Notes: generated from the sequence alone by a model not told the origin. Shown: positions 25,037 through 34,266, numbered from the stretch's first letter. The stretch: DNA of 64,000 nt from Streptomyces antimycoticus (GCF_005405925.1 NZ_BJHV01000001.1:62001-126000), one strand, 5' to 3'. Translations and numbers: made by a program.

Positions 25037-25929
25037 TCAGATGACTACGACCCGGCGCCCGCGCGTGTGACCGGCCTGGCTGTCGATGTGCGCCACAGCG
25101 GCCTCGGCGAGCGTGTACGACTTCTCAACCGGGATGTGGAGCTTCCCCGCGAGATGAGACCGGCCGCCTCGGCCAGCGCCTCCGGCACACTCCCGGCCAC
25201 GCCGGAGAACCGGACACCCAACGCCGGTGCACCGAGATCCGCGATGGAGATCACCCTCTGCGGATCCCCGGTCAGCTCGACGAGCTCACGGATCACGCCC
25301 GAGCCGGCCAGATCGAGCGCCGCGTCGACATGGCCGAGCCGGCGCACCCGCTCGACCCAGCCCTCGCCGTACGTCGTGGCAACGGCACCCAGGCTCCGCA
25401 GATAGTCCTGGTTCGCCGCCCCGGCCGTACCGATCACCGCGATGCCGCGCTCGCGCGCGATCTGCAGCACCGCCGATCCGACTCCCCCGGAGGCACCGCT
25501 GACCAGCAGCGTCTGTCCGGGCTGCACACCGACCTCGCGGATGATGCGCAGCGCGGTCTCCACCACGGAGGGATACCCGGCCGCCTCCTCGAATGTCAGA
25601 CCCTCGGGCATCCGCGCCCAGGCCGACAGCACGGCGAACTCGGCATAGGTGCTCAACCCTTCACCGAACACGTGGTCACCGACTTCGACCCCTTCGACCC
25701 CCTCACCGACCTCGTCCACCACCCCGGAGGCATCCAGGCCGACCCCGGAGGGCAACTCGACCGGATGAGCCCCCAGGATCTGGCCTTCCCGGATCCTCCA
25801 GTCGACGGGATTCACACCCGCCGCCCGCACAGCGATACGTACCTGGCCGGGACCCGCATGGGGCTCCTCGGCATCCACGAGTTGCAGAACATCCGGACCG
25901 CCGAACTCGGCGAAGCTCACTTTCTTCAT
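25037..25929 (-). pseudogene. NADP-dependent MDR oxidoreductase, frameshifted near the 3' end
   Basis: ATG 25929 begins MKKVSFAEFGGPDVLQLVDA. GroES-like part: AAGVNPVDWRIREGQI. Nucleotide motif: TLLVSGASGGVGSAVLQIAR. After AAGLISRG one G is missing from the run at 25145-25148; the other frame restores KLHIPVEKSYTLAEAAVAHI and HTRGRRVVVI with a stop at 25037-25039. Restored length is about 297 residues, normal for this family. It is divergent from the TetR gene at 26000. Apart from the shift it appears intact. Confidence 0.78.
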
Positions 25930-25945
25930 GCCACCGACCGTAGCA

Positions 25946-25976
25946 CTAACGGTTAGCGTTTAAAAACGGTTACGGG
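25946..25976. promoter_or_regulatory. AACGGTTA repeats and palindrome in a TetR spacer
   Basis: CTAACGGTTAG (25946-25956) is a perfect palindrome around one base, followed by GCGTTTAAAAACGGTTAC, which repeats AACGGTTA. It lies between the divergent MDR and TetR genes. Confidence 0.55.
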
Positions 25977-25999
25977 TTCGTATCTGATAGTGTCAGGGC

Positions 26000-26608
26000 A
26001 TGACCGCGCCGACCGGACGTCGCGAGCGCAAGAAGGCCGCGACCCGACAGAAGATCGCCGACACCGCCCTGCGGCTCTTCCTGGAACACGGATACGACGC
26101 GGTGGGCATCCGCGACGTGGCCGCCGAAGCCGACGTCGCCGTCACCACGCTCTTCTCCCACTTCGCCTCGAAAGAGGCCCTGGTATTCGAGCAGGACGAA
26201 AACTTCGAGCAACGCCTCACACAGGCGGTCACCGGCCGGGCGCCGCATGAGCCCCTCATCCCCGCACTGCGCCGCGAGATCCAGGCCCTGGTACGACATT
26301 GCATGGCGGACAGCGCCGCCCCCACCTGGCACTTGATCGACGCATCACCCGCCCTGCGGGAATACGAGGAATCGATGAGGCTGCGCCACGCGGAGTCACT
26401 GGCAACGGCCATCGCCGCCGATCCCCACCTGTCACAGACCACAACGGCCTGCCGCGCGATCGCGAAGTTCGCGATCGACGCCTTCTCACTGGCCCGCGAA
26501 GCCGCCGACCCGCAGGCCGCCGTCGACGAAATCTTCCACATGATCGAAGCCGCCTGGAATGCCACCAGCCCTACCCCGGGTGGGCCAGGAACTGTTTCCT
26601 CCAAGTAG
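26000..26608 (+). CDS. TetR-family repressor
   Basis: 202 residues from ATG 26000. HTH: VGIRDVAAEADVAVTTLFSHF, preceded by RQKIADTALRLFLEHGYD. C-terminal ligand domain: LVRHCMADSAAPTWHLIDA and AIAKFAIDAFSLAREA, similar to the MftR-like/TetR_C_23-type repressors. It is divergent from the MDR gene and likely represses it from the AACGGTTA site. Confidence 0.87.
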   Translation: MTAPTGRRERKKAATRQKIADTALRLFLEHGYDAVGIRDVAAEADVAVTTLFSHFASKEALVFEQDENFEQRLTQAVTGRAPHEPLIPALRREIQALVRHCMADSAAPTWHLIDASPALREYEESMRLRHAESLATAIAADPHLSQTTTACRAIAKFAIDAFSLAREAADPQAAVDEIFHMIEAAWNATSPTPGGPGTVSSK

Positions 26609-26776
26609 GACAAAGGCCCGGCGACGACAAGGAGCTCCAGCTTGCCGTCGGGACGGCCTTGACGACGGCTCGACCACCAGCAGCAACCCATCACACTCAG
26701 CCAGCCTCACGGCGACCGCACTCCCACGACCCACCGGAGACTGGGCGACACGATGCGGGCGCCGCTGACTTCCGGC

Positions 26777-26873
26777 TCAGTGGGCGGTGTATCCGTCGTC
26801 GACGTGGAGAACGGTCCCCCTTGCCCGCGCAGCCTTTGACGCCAGCGGGGAAAGCGCCGCGTGCCCGATGGGG
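26777..26873 (-). pseudogene. C-terminal fragment of a short-chain dehydrogenase
   Basis: The minus strand ends ...GTVLHVDDGYTAH with a stop at 26777, preceded by PIGHAALSPLASKAARAR. This is the GxVLHVDGG terminus of SDR enoyl/ketoacyl reductases, with DGG changed to DDG. Nothing upstream of residue 30 is recognisable. Confidence 0.5.
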
Positions 26874-27248
26874 GCGAACCCAGCGGCTGGGCCCCGACCG
26901 GATCGGATGCGGGCCGGGGGGCTTCCGCTCATCGAAACCCCCGACCTCCCACAACCGTCATCTCACATCAACCCCCTCAGCGCCAACCCACACCTGACAC
27001 TCAACCAAGTTGAGCAACAGAGTCTTCAGGCGGGGTGGTCGGGTGCGGTCGCCTCGGCGGAGAAGCGCACGATCAGGCCCACGAGTTCGGCCGGCTGCGC
27101 GGACTACACCTCCTGGACCTCATCCAGGAAGGCAACACCGGGCCCATCAGGGCCGTGGAGAAGTTCGTCGACTGCATGCGGGCTACTCCTCGTCGTCGCG
27201 CGCCGAGCGAGGCACCGCGATCGCTGTGACTCTTCTGTTGGGCGGGGA
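26874..27248. other. Intergenic stretch with a small unexplained frame
   Basis: A plus-strand frame ending at 27229 contains HEFGRLRGLHLLDLIQEGNT then GPIRAVEKFVDC. It has coding character but no start signal and no recognised family. The remainder holds nothing I can identify. Confidence 0.25.
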
Positions 27249-28409
27249 TCAGGCATAGATCCGGTTGTAGAGGTCCTGGATTTCGTCGGTGGTGGGTACG
27301 ACGGGGTTGTTGGCAGGTGAACCGGAAGCCAGGGCCTGTTCGGCCATGAGGGGCGTCAGACGGCTCCACGCGTCGTGGTCGATGCCGTAGTCGTGGGGTG
27401 TGGGTACGGCCAGGTCGTGGCACAGGTCGCTGAGCGCGTCGACCAGCTTGGCGGCGGCCACGGTGTCGCTGTCCGCGGTGGTCGCGGCTCCCAGGGCGCG
27501 GGCGCAGTCGGCGTACCGGCTCGGCGCCGCGTGTGCGGAGAAGGCGGTCACCGCGGGGAAGAGCATGGCGTTCGACAAGCCGTGGGCGATGTGGAAGTGG
27601 GCGCCGATCGGGCGGCTCATGCCGTGCACGAGGGCCACGCTGGAGTTCGAGAACGCGATGCCGGCCTGGGTCGCGGCGAGCATCATGGCCTCGCGGGCCT
27701 CGGTGTCGCCGCCGTCGGTGTAGGCGCGGTGGAGATGGCGGCCTATCGTCTGGATCGCGGTGAGTGCGAGGGGGTCGGAAAAGGGATTGGCCTTGCGGCT
27801 CACGTACGCCTCAACGGCGTGGGTGAGTGCGTCGATGCCGGTGTCGGCGGTCAGCCGGGGCGGCATCGATATGGTCAGTTCGGCGTCGACGACGGCGGCG
27901 AGCGGCAGGAACGCCGGGCCCATGCAGAGCATCTTCTCGTCCGTGGCACTGTCGGTGATGACGGTGATCTGGGTCGCTTCCGAACCGCTGCCGGCGGTGG
28001 TGGGGACCGCGATCACCGGGAGTGCAGGGCCGAGGTTCATCCGCGGGGCCTTGTACTGGCGCATATGACCGCCCTGGAGGCCGAGTAGAGCGAGGGCCTT
28101 GGCCGTGTCCATCGGGCTGCCGCCGCCGAAACCGATCACCGAGTCCGCCTGGTGGTCGTGCAGCGCTTCCAGCCCCGAGGCCAGGGAGTCGGTCGTGGGG
28201 TCGGGCACGGTGCCGGAGAACAGCCGCGGGTGCGGGCCGGCCTTCCGTAGTGTCGCCGTCAGACGTTCCGCCGCACCCGTCCCGACCAGGAATGCGTCCG
28301 TCACGAGAAGGGGGCGGCTCAGTCCCAGGCCCGTGATGACGTCGCCCAACTCGTCGGCGGCGCCTCGGCCGACGCGCATGATCCGCGGCAGGGACAGATT
28401 GGCAACCAT
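27249..28409 (-). CDS. Iron-containing alcohol dehydrogenase
   Basis: 386 residues from ATG 28409, after GAGAGG. GFGGGSPMDTAKALAL is the NAD(P) motif, VPTTAGSGSEATQITVITD follows, and the iron ligands lie in GIDALTHAVEAYVS and VHGMSRPIGAHFHIAHGLSN, with the family HxxxxH pattern. This is a group III alcohol dehydrogenase (1,3-propanediol/butanol dehydrogenase-like; maleylacetate reductases are relatives). It is divergent from the LysR gene at 28567, presumably its regulator. Confidence 0.87.
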   Translation of the reverse strand: MVANLSLPRIMRVGRGAADELGDVITGLGLSRPLLVTDAFLVGTGAAERLTATLRKAGPHPRLFSGTVPDPTTDSLASGLEALHDHQADSVIGFGGGSPMDTAKALALLGLQGGHMRQYKAPRMNLGPALPVIAVPTTAGSGSEATQITVITDSATDEKMLCMGPAFLPLAAVVDAELTISMPPRLTADTGIDALTHAVEAYVSRKANPFSDPLALTAIQTIGRHLHRAYTDGGDTEAREAMMLAATQAGIAFSNSSVALVHGMSRPIGAHFHIAHGLSNAMLFPAVTAFSAHAAPSRYADCARALGAATTADSDTVAAAKLVDALSDLCHDLAVPTPHDYGIDHDAWSRLTPLMAEQALASGSPANNPVVPTTDEIQDLYNRIYA

Positions 28410-28566
28410 GGAGAACCTCTCGACGGTGGGAGGAAGGCTGGTGGGAGGAAGGCTGTGCAGGGCAGCGGGATGCTTTGAGGTTGTTCGACTGTGACGCCCG
28501 CCCTGGTGTGCGTTCAAGCGCCAATGACGCAGACCGGTTCTGCGGAAATGCAGATACGGTGTTCTG

Positions 28567-29535
28567 GTGCATCCCCCTTCCCGGCCGGCCGACGAGAGCC
28601 CGGCACCGCGTCCGGAGGCCGGCCGCGGCACGGTCGATCCGCGCAGACTCCGCGCGGACGATCTGCGCTACCTGCTCGCGGTAGCCCGTACCGGGCGTCT
28701 GGTGGCCGCCGCCGACGCGCTCGGGGTGGACCACACCACCGTGTCCCGCCGTATCGCCGCGCTGGAGAAGAGCCTCGGCCTCCGGCTGATGGAGCGGGGC
28801 GCGGAAGGATGGGCCCTGACGGACACCGGGAAGCAGGTATCGGAGAGCGCACGCGCGATCGAGGACGCGCTCGCCCGGGTCGCCGACGCGGTGTCCGGCC
28901 AAGGCGTACGGTCACTCCGCGGCACCGTGCGCGTCAGCGCGCCGGACGGCTTCGGCACCGTCTTCGCCGCGTCCGCCCTGGCCCGGGTACGACGGCATCA
29001 TCCCGGGCTCCAGGTTGAACTCATCACGGCTACACGGCAGTTGACCCTGCATCCGGCCGGCTTCGATCTCGCCTTGGCGATCGGCGGATCGCCGGGCGGC
29101 CGCCTGGTGACCGAGCACCTCACCGACTACGCGCTGGGGCTGTACGCCAGCGATGAGTACCTCGCCCGGTGCGGGTCCCCGGAGACACTCGCCGACCTTC
29201 GAGATCACGCGCTCATCTTCTACATCGAGTCGATGCTCCAGGTCGGCGATCTCGACATCGAACGCCATCTGCCGGGCGCCACCCCGGCGTTTTCCTCCAC
29301 GAACGTCTTCGCCCAGCTCGAAGCCACCCGCCTGGGAGCGGGCATCGGTGTGCTGCCGGCCTTCCTCGCCCGCAGGGAACCGCTGCGGCGGCTGCTGGCC
29401 GACGAGGTCGACATCCGGCTGCCGATCACCCTGGCCATGCGGCGGGAAGCGGTCACCCACCCGGCGGTGGGAGCCGTGCGCGACGCCCTGCGGCGGGAGG
29501 TCGCCGACCGCACCGCCGAACTGCTCCCGGAGTGA
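28567..29535 (+). CDS. LysR-family regulator
   Basis: 322 residues from GTG 28567. HTH after a 28-residue basic leader: DDLRYLLAVARTGRLVAAAD, ALGVDHTTVSRRIAALEKSL. The effector domain belongs to the CrgA/YafC-like group (VRVSAPDGFGTVFAASALARV, IESMLQVGDLDIERHLPG, LGAGIGVLPAFLARREP). It is divergent from the iron alcohol dehydrogenase at 28409. The start could be internal, because LysR proteins usually begin close to the HTH. Confidence 0.85.
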   Translation: MHPPSRPADESPAPRPEAGRGTVDPRRLRADDLRYLLAVARTGRLVAAADALGVDHTTVSRRIAALEKSLGLRLMERGAEGWALTDTGKQVSESARAIEDALARVADAVSGQGVRSLRGTVRVSAPDGFGTVFAASALARVRRHHPGLQVELITATRQLTLHPAGFDLALAIGGSPGGRLVTEHLTDYALGLYASDEYLARCGSPETLADLRDHALIFYIESMLQVGDLDIERHLPGATPAFSSTNVFAQLEATRLGAGIGVLPAFLARREPLRRLLADEVDIRLPITLAMRREAVTHPAVGAVRDALRREVADRTAELLPE

Positions 29536-29660
29536 ACCCGCCCGGATTCCGGCAGCCGGGGCCCGGCGATCACGCGGCCGGCGCGGCGCATTGATTCCCC
29601 GCACACCCGTTGACGTTGCCCCCAGGGCAAGGCCGAGCGTCCGGCCATCGCGCCGATCCA

Positions 29661-30305
29661 TTACCACCCGCGTCCCCCGCGGCACGACCGACGACGGCCT
29701 GCCCGTCGACGTCCAGCCGCGCCGGGGCGCAGGGGTGCACCCTTGCGTCGGCTGGGACGCGGCGGCCGAGTCCGGTCAGCGTCCCCGGCCCTGGGGAACT
29801 GCCCGAGGTGAACCGCACGATGGACGACCGCCGCCAGGTCCCGGAGGTCCTCGGTGAAGGCATCGACGCGGATCCGGCGTCCACTGTGCAGCCGGATCTC
29901 GCACGTGGAGCCCATGCCCCGGGCGTCGGCCAGCGGACGGCCGTCACCACCGCTGGTACTCGCCTGCGCGACGTCCTCCCAGGGGATCACGGTGGCGGTG
30001 CCCGCCACCCGGTGGGTGAATCCCCGCTCATGAATGTCGAAGCACTGCTCCCGGGTACGGAACGCCTGCACCAGGCGCCAGATCCCCAGACCCCACCCCA
30101 CCAGGCCGACCCCGAGCAGCAACCCCGCCAGCCCCGGGGCCCCGTCGGTGGTGCCCACCGACGCGATCGCCACCGGCATGCCGAAGGCGGTGCCCACAGC
30201 TCCGACCATCAGCCAGATACCAGCCTGCCGCAGGCGCCGCGCGCCGTCGGTGCGATGCTCCCGCACGAATCTCCCCAACTGCTTGGCCGCTTCCGTACGC
30301 CTCAT
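29661..30305 (-). CDS. Two-helix membrane protein with a PH-like domain
   Basis: 214 residues. Two hydrophobic segments (AGIWLMVGAVGTAFGMPVAI and GLAGLLLGVGLVGWGLGIW) are followed by a beta-rich part, FDIHERGFTHRVAGTATVI and PWEDVAQASTSG, that resembles the PH-like domain of YdbS/YcxB-type membrane proteins. The last 40 residues are Arg/Pro-rich and may reflect a late frameshift. Function is unknown; no neighbour is obviously linked. Confidence 0.6.
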   Translation of the reverse strand: MRRTEAAKQLGRFVREHRTDGARRLRQAGIWLMVGAVGTAFGMPVAIASVGTTDGAPGLAGLLLGVGLVGWGLGIWRLVQAFRTREQCFDIHERGFTHRVAGTATVIPWEDVAQASTSGGDGRPLADARGMGSTCEIRLHSGRRIRVDAFTEDLRDLAAVVHRAVHLGQFPRAGDADRTRPPRPSRRKGAPLRPGAAGRRRAGRRRSCRGGRGW

Positions 30306-30528
30306 CGGGCCCCCTCCCGGTTCGTGGACACCTCAAACTATGCCCCCACCGCCGAGCGATGCACTCTTACTGCGGGTCTTGGGGCAGCCCACAGGACGTC
30401 ACGCGGACGCGAGGAGTGCTCTCCATGCCCATCAACTCGCCGAACCGCCGCATCCCCGAGTCGGCATAGTCCCGGACCCGCCCCGCAGGGACGACTCCGC
30501 CGCCGTGATCACACCAGCCACACCGTGA

Positions 30529-31003
30529 TCATTCCACTGCGGCTGATCCCTTCAAGCGGGCGAAGGCGAGTATGTCGGGGACTCCTTCGCGCAGGCTCCC
30601 GAAGTGACGGTGCACGCCGCTCACCGCGACCGCGGCGTTGACCCCCCACACCGTCATGCCGGCCCTCAGCCCTGCCTTGACTCCGGAGGGGGCGTCCTCG
30701 ATGACCAGGCAGTCCTCGGGTTCGGCACCGAGCTGCTCGGCGGCCAACAGGTAGGGCACGGGCGACAGTTTGCCCTCCTCCACTGCGGCGGCGTCGACAA
30801 TGACGCGCCGCGGCTACCTGCGCGAAGGTCTCCATCGGTCGCGTCCGCAGCGCCACCCGATAGACCTCATCCGCGTCCAGGCGATATCGCTCCGCCCACA
30901 TGTCCCAGACCCGGCGTTGGTTGTCCACGGCGTCGATCAACGTACCGTCGACATCGAACAGGACGTACTTCGTGGGTCTGGGCTGCACAGGCTCACGGGT
31001 CAC
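30529..31003 (-). pseudogene. HAD-family hydrolase (beta-phosphoglucomutase/GPP-like) with an internal deletion
   Basis: GTG 31003 opens PTKYVLFDVDGTLIDAVDNQ, the DxDGT motif, and continues to METFAQVA. The text then jumps, in another frame, to RVIVDAAAVEEGKLSPVPYL and CLVIEDAPSGVKAGLRAG, where the late Lys and Asp motifs of the HAD fold sit, to the stop at 30529. Roughly 60 residues containing the Ser/Thr motif are lost at the junction near 30800. A deletion of this kind cannot be a simple base-calling error. A 7-base tandem repeat covers the start. Confidence 0.7.
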
Positions 31004-31025
31004 GGGTCACGGGTCACGGGTCACG
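30993..31025. repeat. 7-base tandem repeat (TCACGGG) x 4.7
   Basis: Four full copies of TCACGGG and a partial fifth run from 30993 to 31025. They cover the 5' end of the broken HAD gene, so on the minus strand each copy supplies a possible GTG start in a different frame. Confidence 0.85.
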
Positions 31026-31039
31026 TCGCGATCATGCCA

Positions 31040-31069
31040 GGCTTTCCGCGGCCGAAGCCGCGGGAAGCC
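31040..31069 (-). terminator. Terminator hairpin after the MDR gene at 31088
   Basis: GGCTTTCCGCGGC (31040-31052) pairs with GCCGCGGGAAGCC (31057-31069) with one mismatch around CGAA. It lies 18 bases past the leftward stop at 31088. Confidence 0.65.
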
Positions 31070-31087
31070 CCGAACGGGGGGACAGGC

Positions 31088-31993
31088 TCAGATGCAGACC
31101 ACGATCTTCCCTCGCGTGTGTCCGCGCTCGACGTATGCGTGCGCTTCCGCGATCCGTTCGAGCGGGTAGGTCCGCTCGATGCTCGGTGTGTAGCGGCCTT
31201 GCCGACCGAGTTCGCCTGCTTCGGCGAGGAGCCTGGAGTCGTTCTCCGCGTTGCCCAGATGCACACCCAGTCGATGCGCGTTGGTGTAGTCGGCGATCGT
31301 CGACACACGAGCAGGGTCGCCCACGATCGCGATGAGGTCGGCCAGGGACCCGGAGGCCGCAGTGTCGAGCGCGATGTCGACACCGTCCGGAGCCAGCGTG
31401 GCGAGGCGCTCCGCGAGGCCGGTGCCGTAAGTGGTCGGAACGGCTCCGAGAGAGGTGAGGAACTCGTGGTTGCGCTCGCTGGCCGTCCCGATCACGGTGG
31501 CGCCCTGAGCCACCGCGATCTCGACCGCGGCACTGCCCACGCCTCCCGCGGCCCCCTCGACGAGAAGGGTGCGCCCCCGCAGCGGACCGAGCGCCTTCAG
31601 CCCGCCCATCGCGGTCACGGATGCCAGACCGGCGCCGGCCGCCTCCTCGTCGGTCCATGTGGCGGGCGCGGGAGCCCAGGCCGAGAGCACGGCCAGCTCC
31701 GCTGTCGCGCCGGTGACGCCGCCCAGCCCGAAGACACGGTCGCCGATGCTCACCCCCTGCACGCCCTCACCGATCTCGTCGACCACGCCGACGGCATCAC
31801 GCCCAGGGATCGCGGGCAGGTCCACGGGGAGCACCTCGCGCACCGCACCGGAACGCACCTTCCAGTCGACGGGATTGACGCTCGCCGCCGCGACACGGAC
31901 GCGGATCTCGCCGGGCCCTGGATGCGGGTCCGGCACCTGCTCGACCACAAGGGTCTCCACACCGCCGTACTCGTGATAACGGACTGCGCGCAT
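31088..31993 (-). CDS. NADP-dependent MDR (quinone-oxidoreductase-like) protein
   Basis: 301 residues from ATG 31993 (MRAVRYHEYGGVETLVVEQV). AAASVNPVDWKVRSG and GRDAVGVVDEIGEGV make the GroES-like domain, TLLVEGAAGGVGSAAVEIAV the nucleotide motif, and YPLERIAEAHAYVERGHTRG the usual terminus. It is a relative of the gene at 25037 and is intact. A MerR-like remnant lies divergently upstream and may have been its regulator. Confidence 0.85.
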   Translation of the reverse strand: MRAVRYHEYGGVETLVVEQVPDPHPGPGEIRVRVAAASVNPVDWKVRSGAVREVLPVDLPAIPGRDAVGVVDEIGEGVQGVSIGDRVFGLGGVTGATAELAVLSAWAPAPATWTDEEAAGAGLASVTAMGGLKALGPLRGRTLLVEGAAGGVGSAAVEIAVAQGATVIGTASERNHEFLTSLGAVPTTYGTGLAERLATLAPDGVDIALDTAASGSLADLIAIVGDPARVSTIADYTNAHRLGVHLGNAENDSRLLAEAGELGRQGRYTPSIERTYPLERIAEAHAYVERGHTRGKIVVCI

Positions 31994-32130
31994 GACGTTC
32001 TGCCTTCCCACGCGGCCTGAACCGGCCGTTCGTGAAATCAATGGGTGAATGTTCGGCCAGCGCCGACGCCCACTACGCTAAAACCTCACGCTGGCGTCAG
32101 GTGCAAGTCGGACGGCCGCCGAACAGAGTG

Positions 32131-32313
32131 GTCCGCCAGGTGCTGCCGTGCGTGGACTCGGGTGAAGCGCCCCCGGCACTCCTGGACCGGCTGGTGGCCG
32201 AGCGTGTCCGCATCGGCCAGCGGATCACCGACCTGCTCGCTGTGCGCGACCGGCTCGACGAGGTGATCGCCATCACGCGGGACCCTGATTCCGACTGCTC
32301 TCACGTGGGGTGA
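32131..32313 (+). pseudogene. MerR-family regulator C-terminal remnant
   Basis: RQVLPCVDSGEAPPALLDRL, then RVRIGQRITDLLAVRDRLDE with a stop at 32313 is the Cys-containing hinge and antiparallel coiled coil of a MerR-type regulator. The winged-helix part is missing; the frame upstream to 32032 is open but without similarity. It lies divergent from the MDR gene at 31993. Confidence 0.5.
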
Positions 32314-32337
32314 AGACTACGACGACCCAGCGGGGGT

Positions 32338-32736
32338 GTGACCGGTTGGCCCGGGCTCTCGGCTTCCAGCCGGCAGGGAGCCACGGGTGCGTGGCGGCCT
32401 TCGCGCGGCACGCCGCGGCGCTGCGGCGGGCGGCGGGCGGAGTTGCGCGCGGCCGGGGTCCCGGTCCAGCAGCAGGCCCTCGACTCCCGAGCCGCGCTGA
32501 CCGCGCAACTCGGCCCGCGGGCGTCGGCCGAGAGTGAGCGTCCACCTGGTGCAGGCAACGGCGCGACAGCAGCCACGGCAGCCGCCGTCTACTGCCACCG
32601 CAACACCACGCAGCATCGCTTCAACCGCTTCCTCGGGCTCACCGGCACCGACGTACGTCACCCCGAGACCGCAGCCCTGGTCGCACTGCTCCTGCGGGCC
32701 CGCAGCCGCAGGGCCGGGGCTCAGGCCCCGCCCTGA
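32338..32736 (+). pseudogene. PucR/CdaR-type regulator C-terminal remnant
   Basis: The frame ends with AVYCHRNTTQHRFNRFLGLT and GTDVRHPETAALVALLL, the C-terminal HTH_30 domain of PucR/CdaR regulators (YxHRNTVxxRLxR...LTGxDL). About 80 residues upstream are only weakly similar and there is no N-terminal sensor. PucR proteins often regulate purine and other nitrogen-heterocycle catabolism, which is notable beside the nic operon. Confidence 0.6.
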
Positions 32737-32850
32737 CAGCCGTTGCCTCCCGTGGCGGCGTGCGTGGCAGTCGGGGCCGGGCGCGGGCCGGGCACGCCCG
32801 GCCTCCCTGCCCAGACCCACGCTTGGACGGTAGGACCGGCTCAGGCGAAG

Positions 32851-33630
32851 CTATTCCGGAGCACTACGGGCGGGGACGGGAAGGCGGCCGCCGAGGAGAC
32901 TGCCGGTGCCCGGCACATGCGGGGGCAGGCCGAGTTCGACGAGGATGCGGTACGCCGTGGCGGTGGCCGCGGACAGAACGGGCAGGCCGACCGCGTCCTC
33001 GACTGGTTGGATCGACGGCAGGGACGGCATCTGGACGCACGCCGACAGTACGAGGGCGTCGGCACGTGACAGGTCCAGGCGCCGCCAGTGGTCGAGTAGA
33101 TCCGCCGGGTCCAGCCGGGCGACGGCGAGATTGTCCGGTACCTCCAGGCTCAGCGCGTCCACGACCTCGATGTCCGCGTCCTCGATGTAGTTCGCGACCA
33201 GCCCCGTGAGCGGCTTCATATAGGGCGTGATGATCGCGACCCGTTTGGCCCCGAGTGCCTTGATACCGTCGAGAAGGGCACCCGCGCTGGACACCACGGG
33301 TGCCTGGGCGCCTTGCGCTCGCAGCACAGCGGTGATCTCGTCCTCCGCCGTGCAGTGGTACCCCGCGCCCTGCGCCATGATCGCGACGAGACAGGCTGTG
33401 GCCACGACGTCCGGCCGCGCGTCGGCGAGTTCCAGCGCGGCACGCTCGGTCTGCGCGTTCATGGCGCGCAGCTGCTCGGGAGTCACCTGCTGCATGCGCA
33501 TCCGGCTGCTGTGGAACACGAACCGGTCCTCGGGGACTGCCGACTCGCGCAGCCGCAGGATTCGGGGCAACTCCTTTTCCATGGTGAGGTTCGAGCTGGG
33601 CACGATCAGGCCGACGTGATGATCGGTCAC
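32851..33630 (-). CDS. nicE: Maleate cis-trans isomerase (NicE-like)
   Basis: 259 residues from GTG 33630, with GGAGGA just upstream. Asp/Glu racemase superfamily fold: VGLIVPSSNLTMEKELPRIL at the N-terminus, Cys80 in ATACLVAIM and Cys198 in VLSACVQMPS. These two Cys, 118 residues apart, match the catalytic pair of maleate isomerases (Cys76/Cys194 in the Nocardia enzyme). The reaction converts maleate to fumarate, the last step of the maleamate pathway. It is the last gene of the leftward nic operon, 80 bases after the MarR gene. Arylmalonate decarboxylase and hydantoin racemase are relatives, but the neighbourhood favours NicE. Confidence 0.88.
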   Translation of the reverse strand: MTDHHVGLIVPSSNLTMEKELPRILRLRESAVPEDRFVFHSSRMRMQQVTPEQLRAMNAQTERAALELADARPDVVATACLVAIMAQGAGYHCTAEDEITAVLRAQGAQAPVVSSAGALLDGIKALGAKRVAIITPYMKPLTGLVANYIEDADIEVVDALSLEVPDNLAVARLDPADLLDHWRRLDLSRADALVLSACVQMPSLPSIQPVEDAVGLPVLSAATATAYRILVELGLPPHVPGTGSLLGGRLPVPARSAPE

Positions 33631-33710
33631 GGAATCCTCCGGTTGTCCGGTGTACGGGCCTCGCCGACGACCCGCGGGCCCGTTCCCGTGGCCTGCCGTG
33701 CCACGGCGGT

Positions 33711-34193
33711 TCACCCGTCCTGAGTCAGTTGCTCCCAGTGGTCGGCGAGGGATGCGAGCAGATGCGTGATGTCGTCGCGCTGCTGTGGTCCGTACGGCTC
33801 CAGGAGCTGTTCGTCGAGCAGGCGGGCGCGGCGGTTCGCGTCGTCGAGGGTGTGTTTGCCTTCCTCGGTCAGATAGAGCAGTTTGCGCCGGCCGTCGTCG
33901 GCGGCCGTTCTGCGGACGATCAGGCCGCGCTTCTCCAGGCGGCGGGCGACGTCCGTCATGGTCGACGTGTCGAGGGCGACCGCTGACGCCAGCGATCGCT
34001 GGTCGTGCCCCGGGCTCGCGTCCACGACCTGGAGCACCGCGAACTGCGGCCCGGTCAGGAGCGGGTCGACCGCCCTGATCCAGACGGCGAGGTATGCCTG
34101 GTACAGGCGCCGGACCTGGTACCCGGGCGCGGTCGTCAGCGCGGCGGGTGGCCGGGGCCGCGGGGACGTCGAAGGTGCGGTTTCGTCAGCCAT
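33711..34193 (-). CDS. nicR: MarR-family regulator of the nic operon (NicR-like)
   Basis: 160 residues. Winged helix: LTGPQFAVLQVVDASPGHDQ, SLASAVALDTSTMTDVARRL then EKRGLIVRRTAADDGRRKLL. NicR of Pseudomonas putida is a MarR-type repressor that responds to 6-hydroxynicotinate. This protein sits in the same kind of cluster between nicD and nicE. That it controls this operon is inferred from position. The inverted repeat at 44406-44433 upstream of nicX is a candidate site. Confidence 0.8.
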   Translation of the reverse strand: MADETAPSTSPRPRPPAALTTAPGYQVRRLYQAYLAVWIRAVDPLLTGPQFAVLQVVDASPGHDQRSLASAVALDTSTMTDVARRLEKRGLIVRRTAADDGRRKLLYLTEEGKHTLDDANRRARLLDEQLLEPYGPQQRDDITHLLASLADHWEQLTQDG

Positions 34194-34266
34194 GGCGCCT
34201 ACTTAAGCACGCCGCGTCATCGCCCCCGCGCGGGGATGGAGGGGCTGGGAATCGAGGAGCCACCGG

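Noticed and set aside
30993..31025. CRISPR-like repeat
   Set aside because: Units are only seven bases and directly adjacent with no spacers, so this is a simple tandem repeat.
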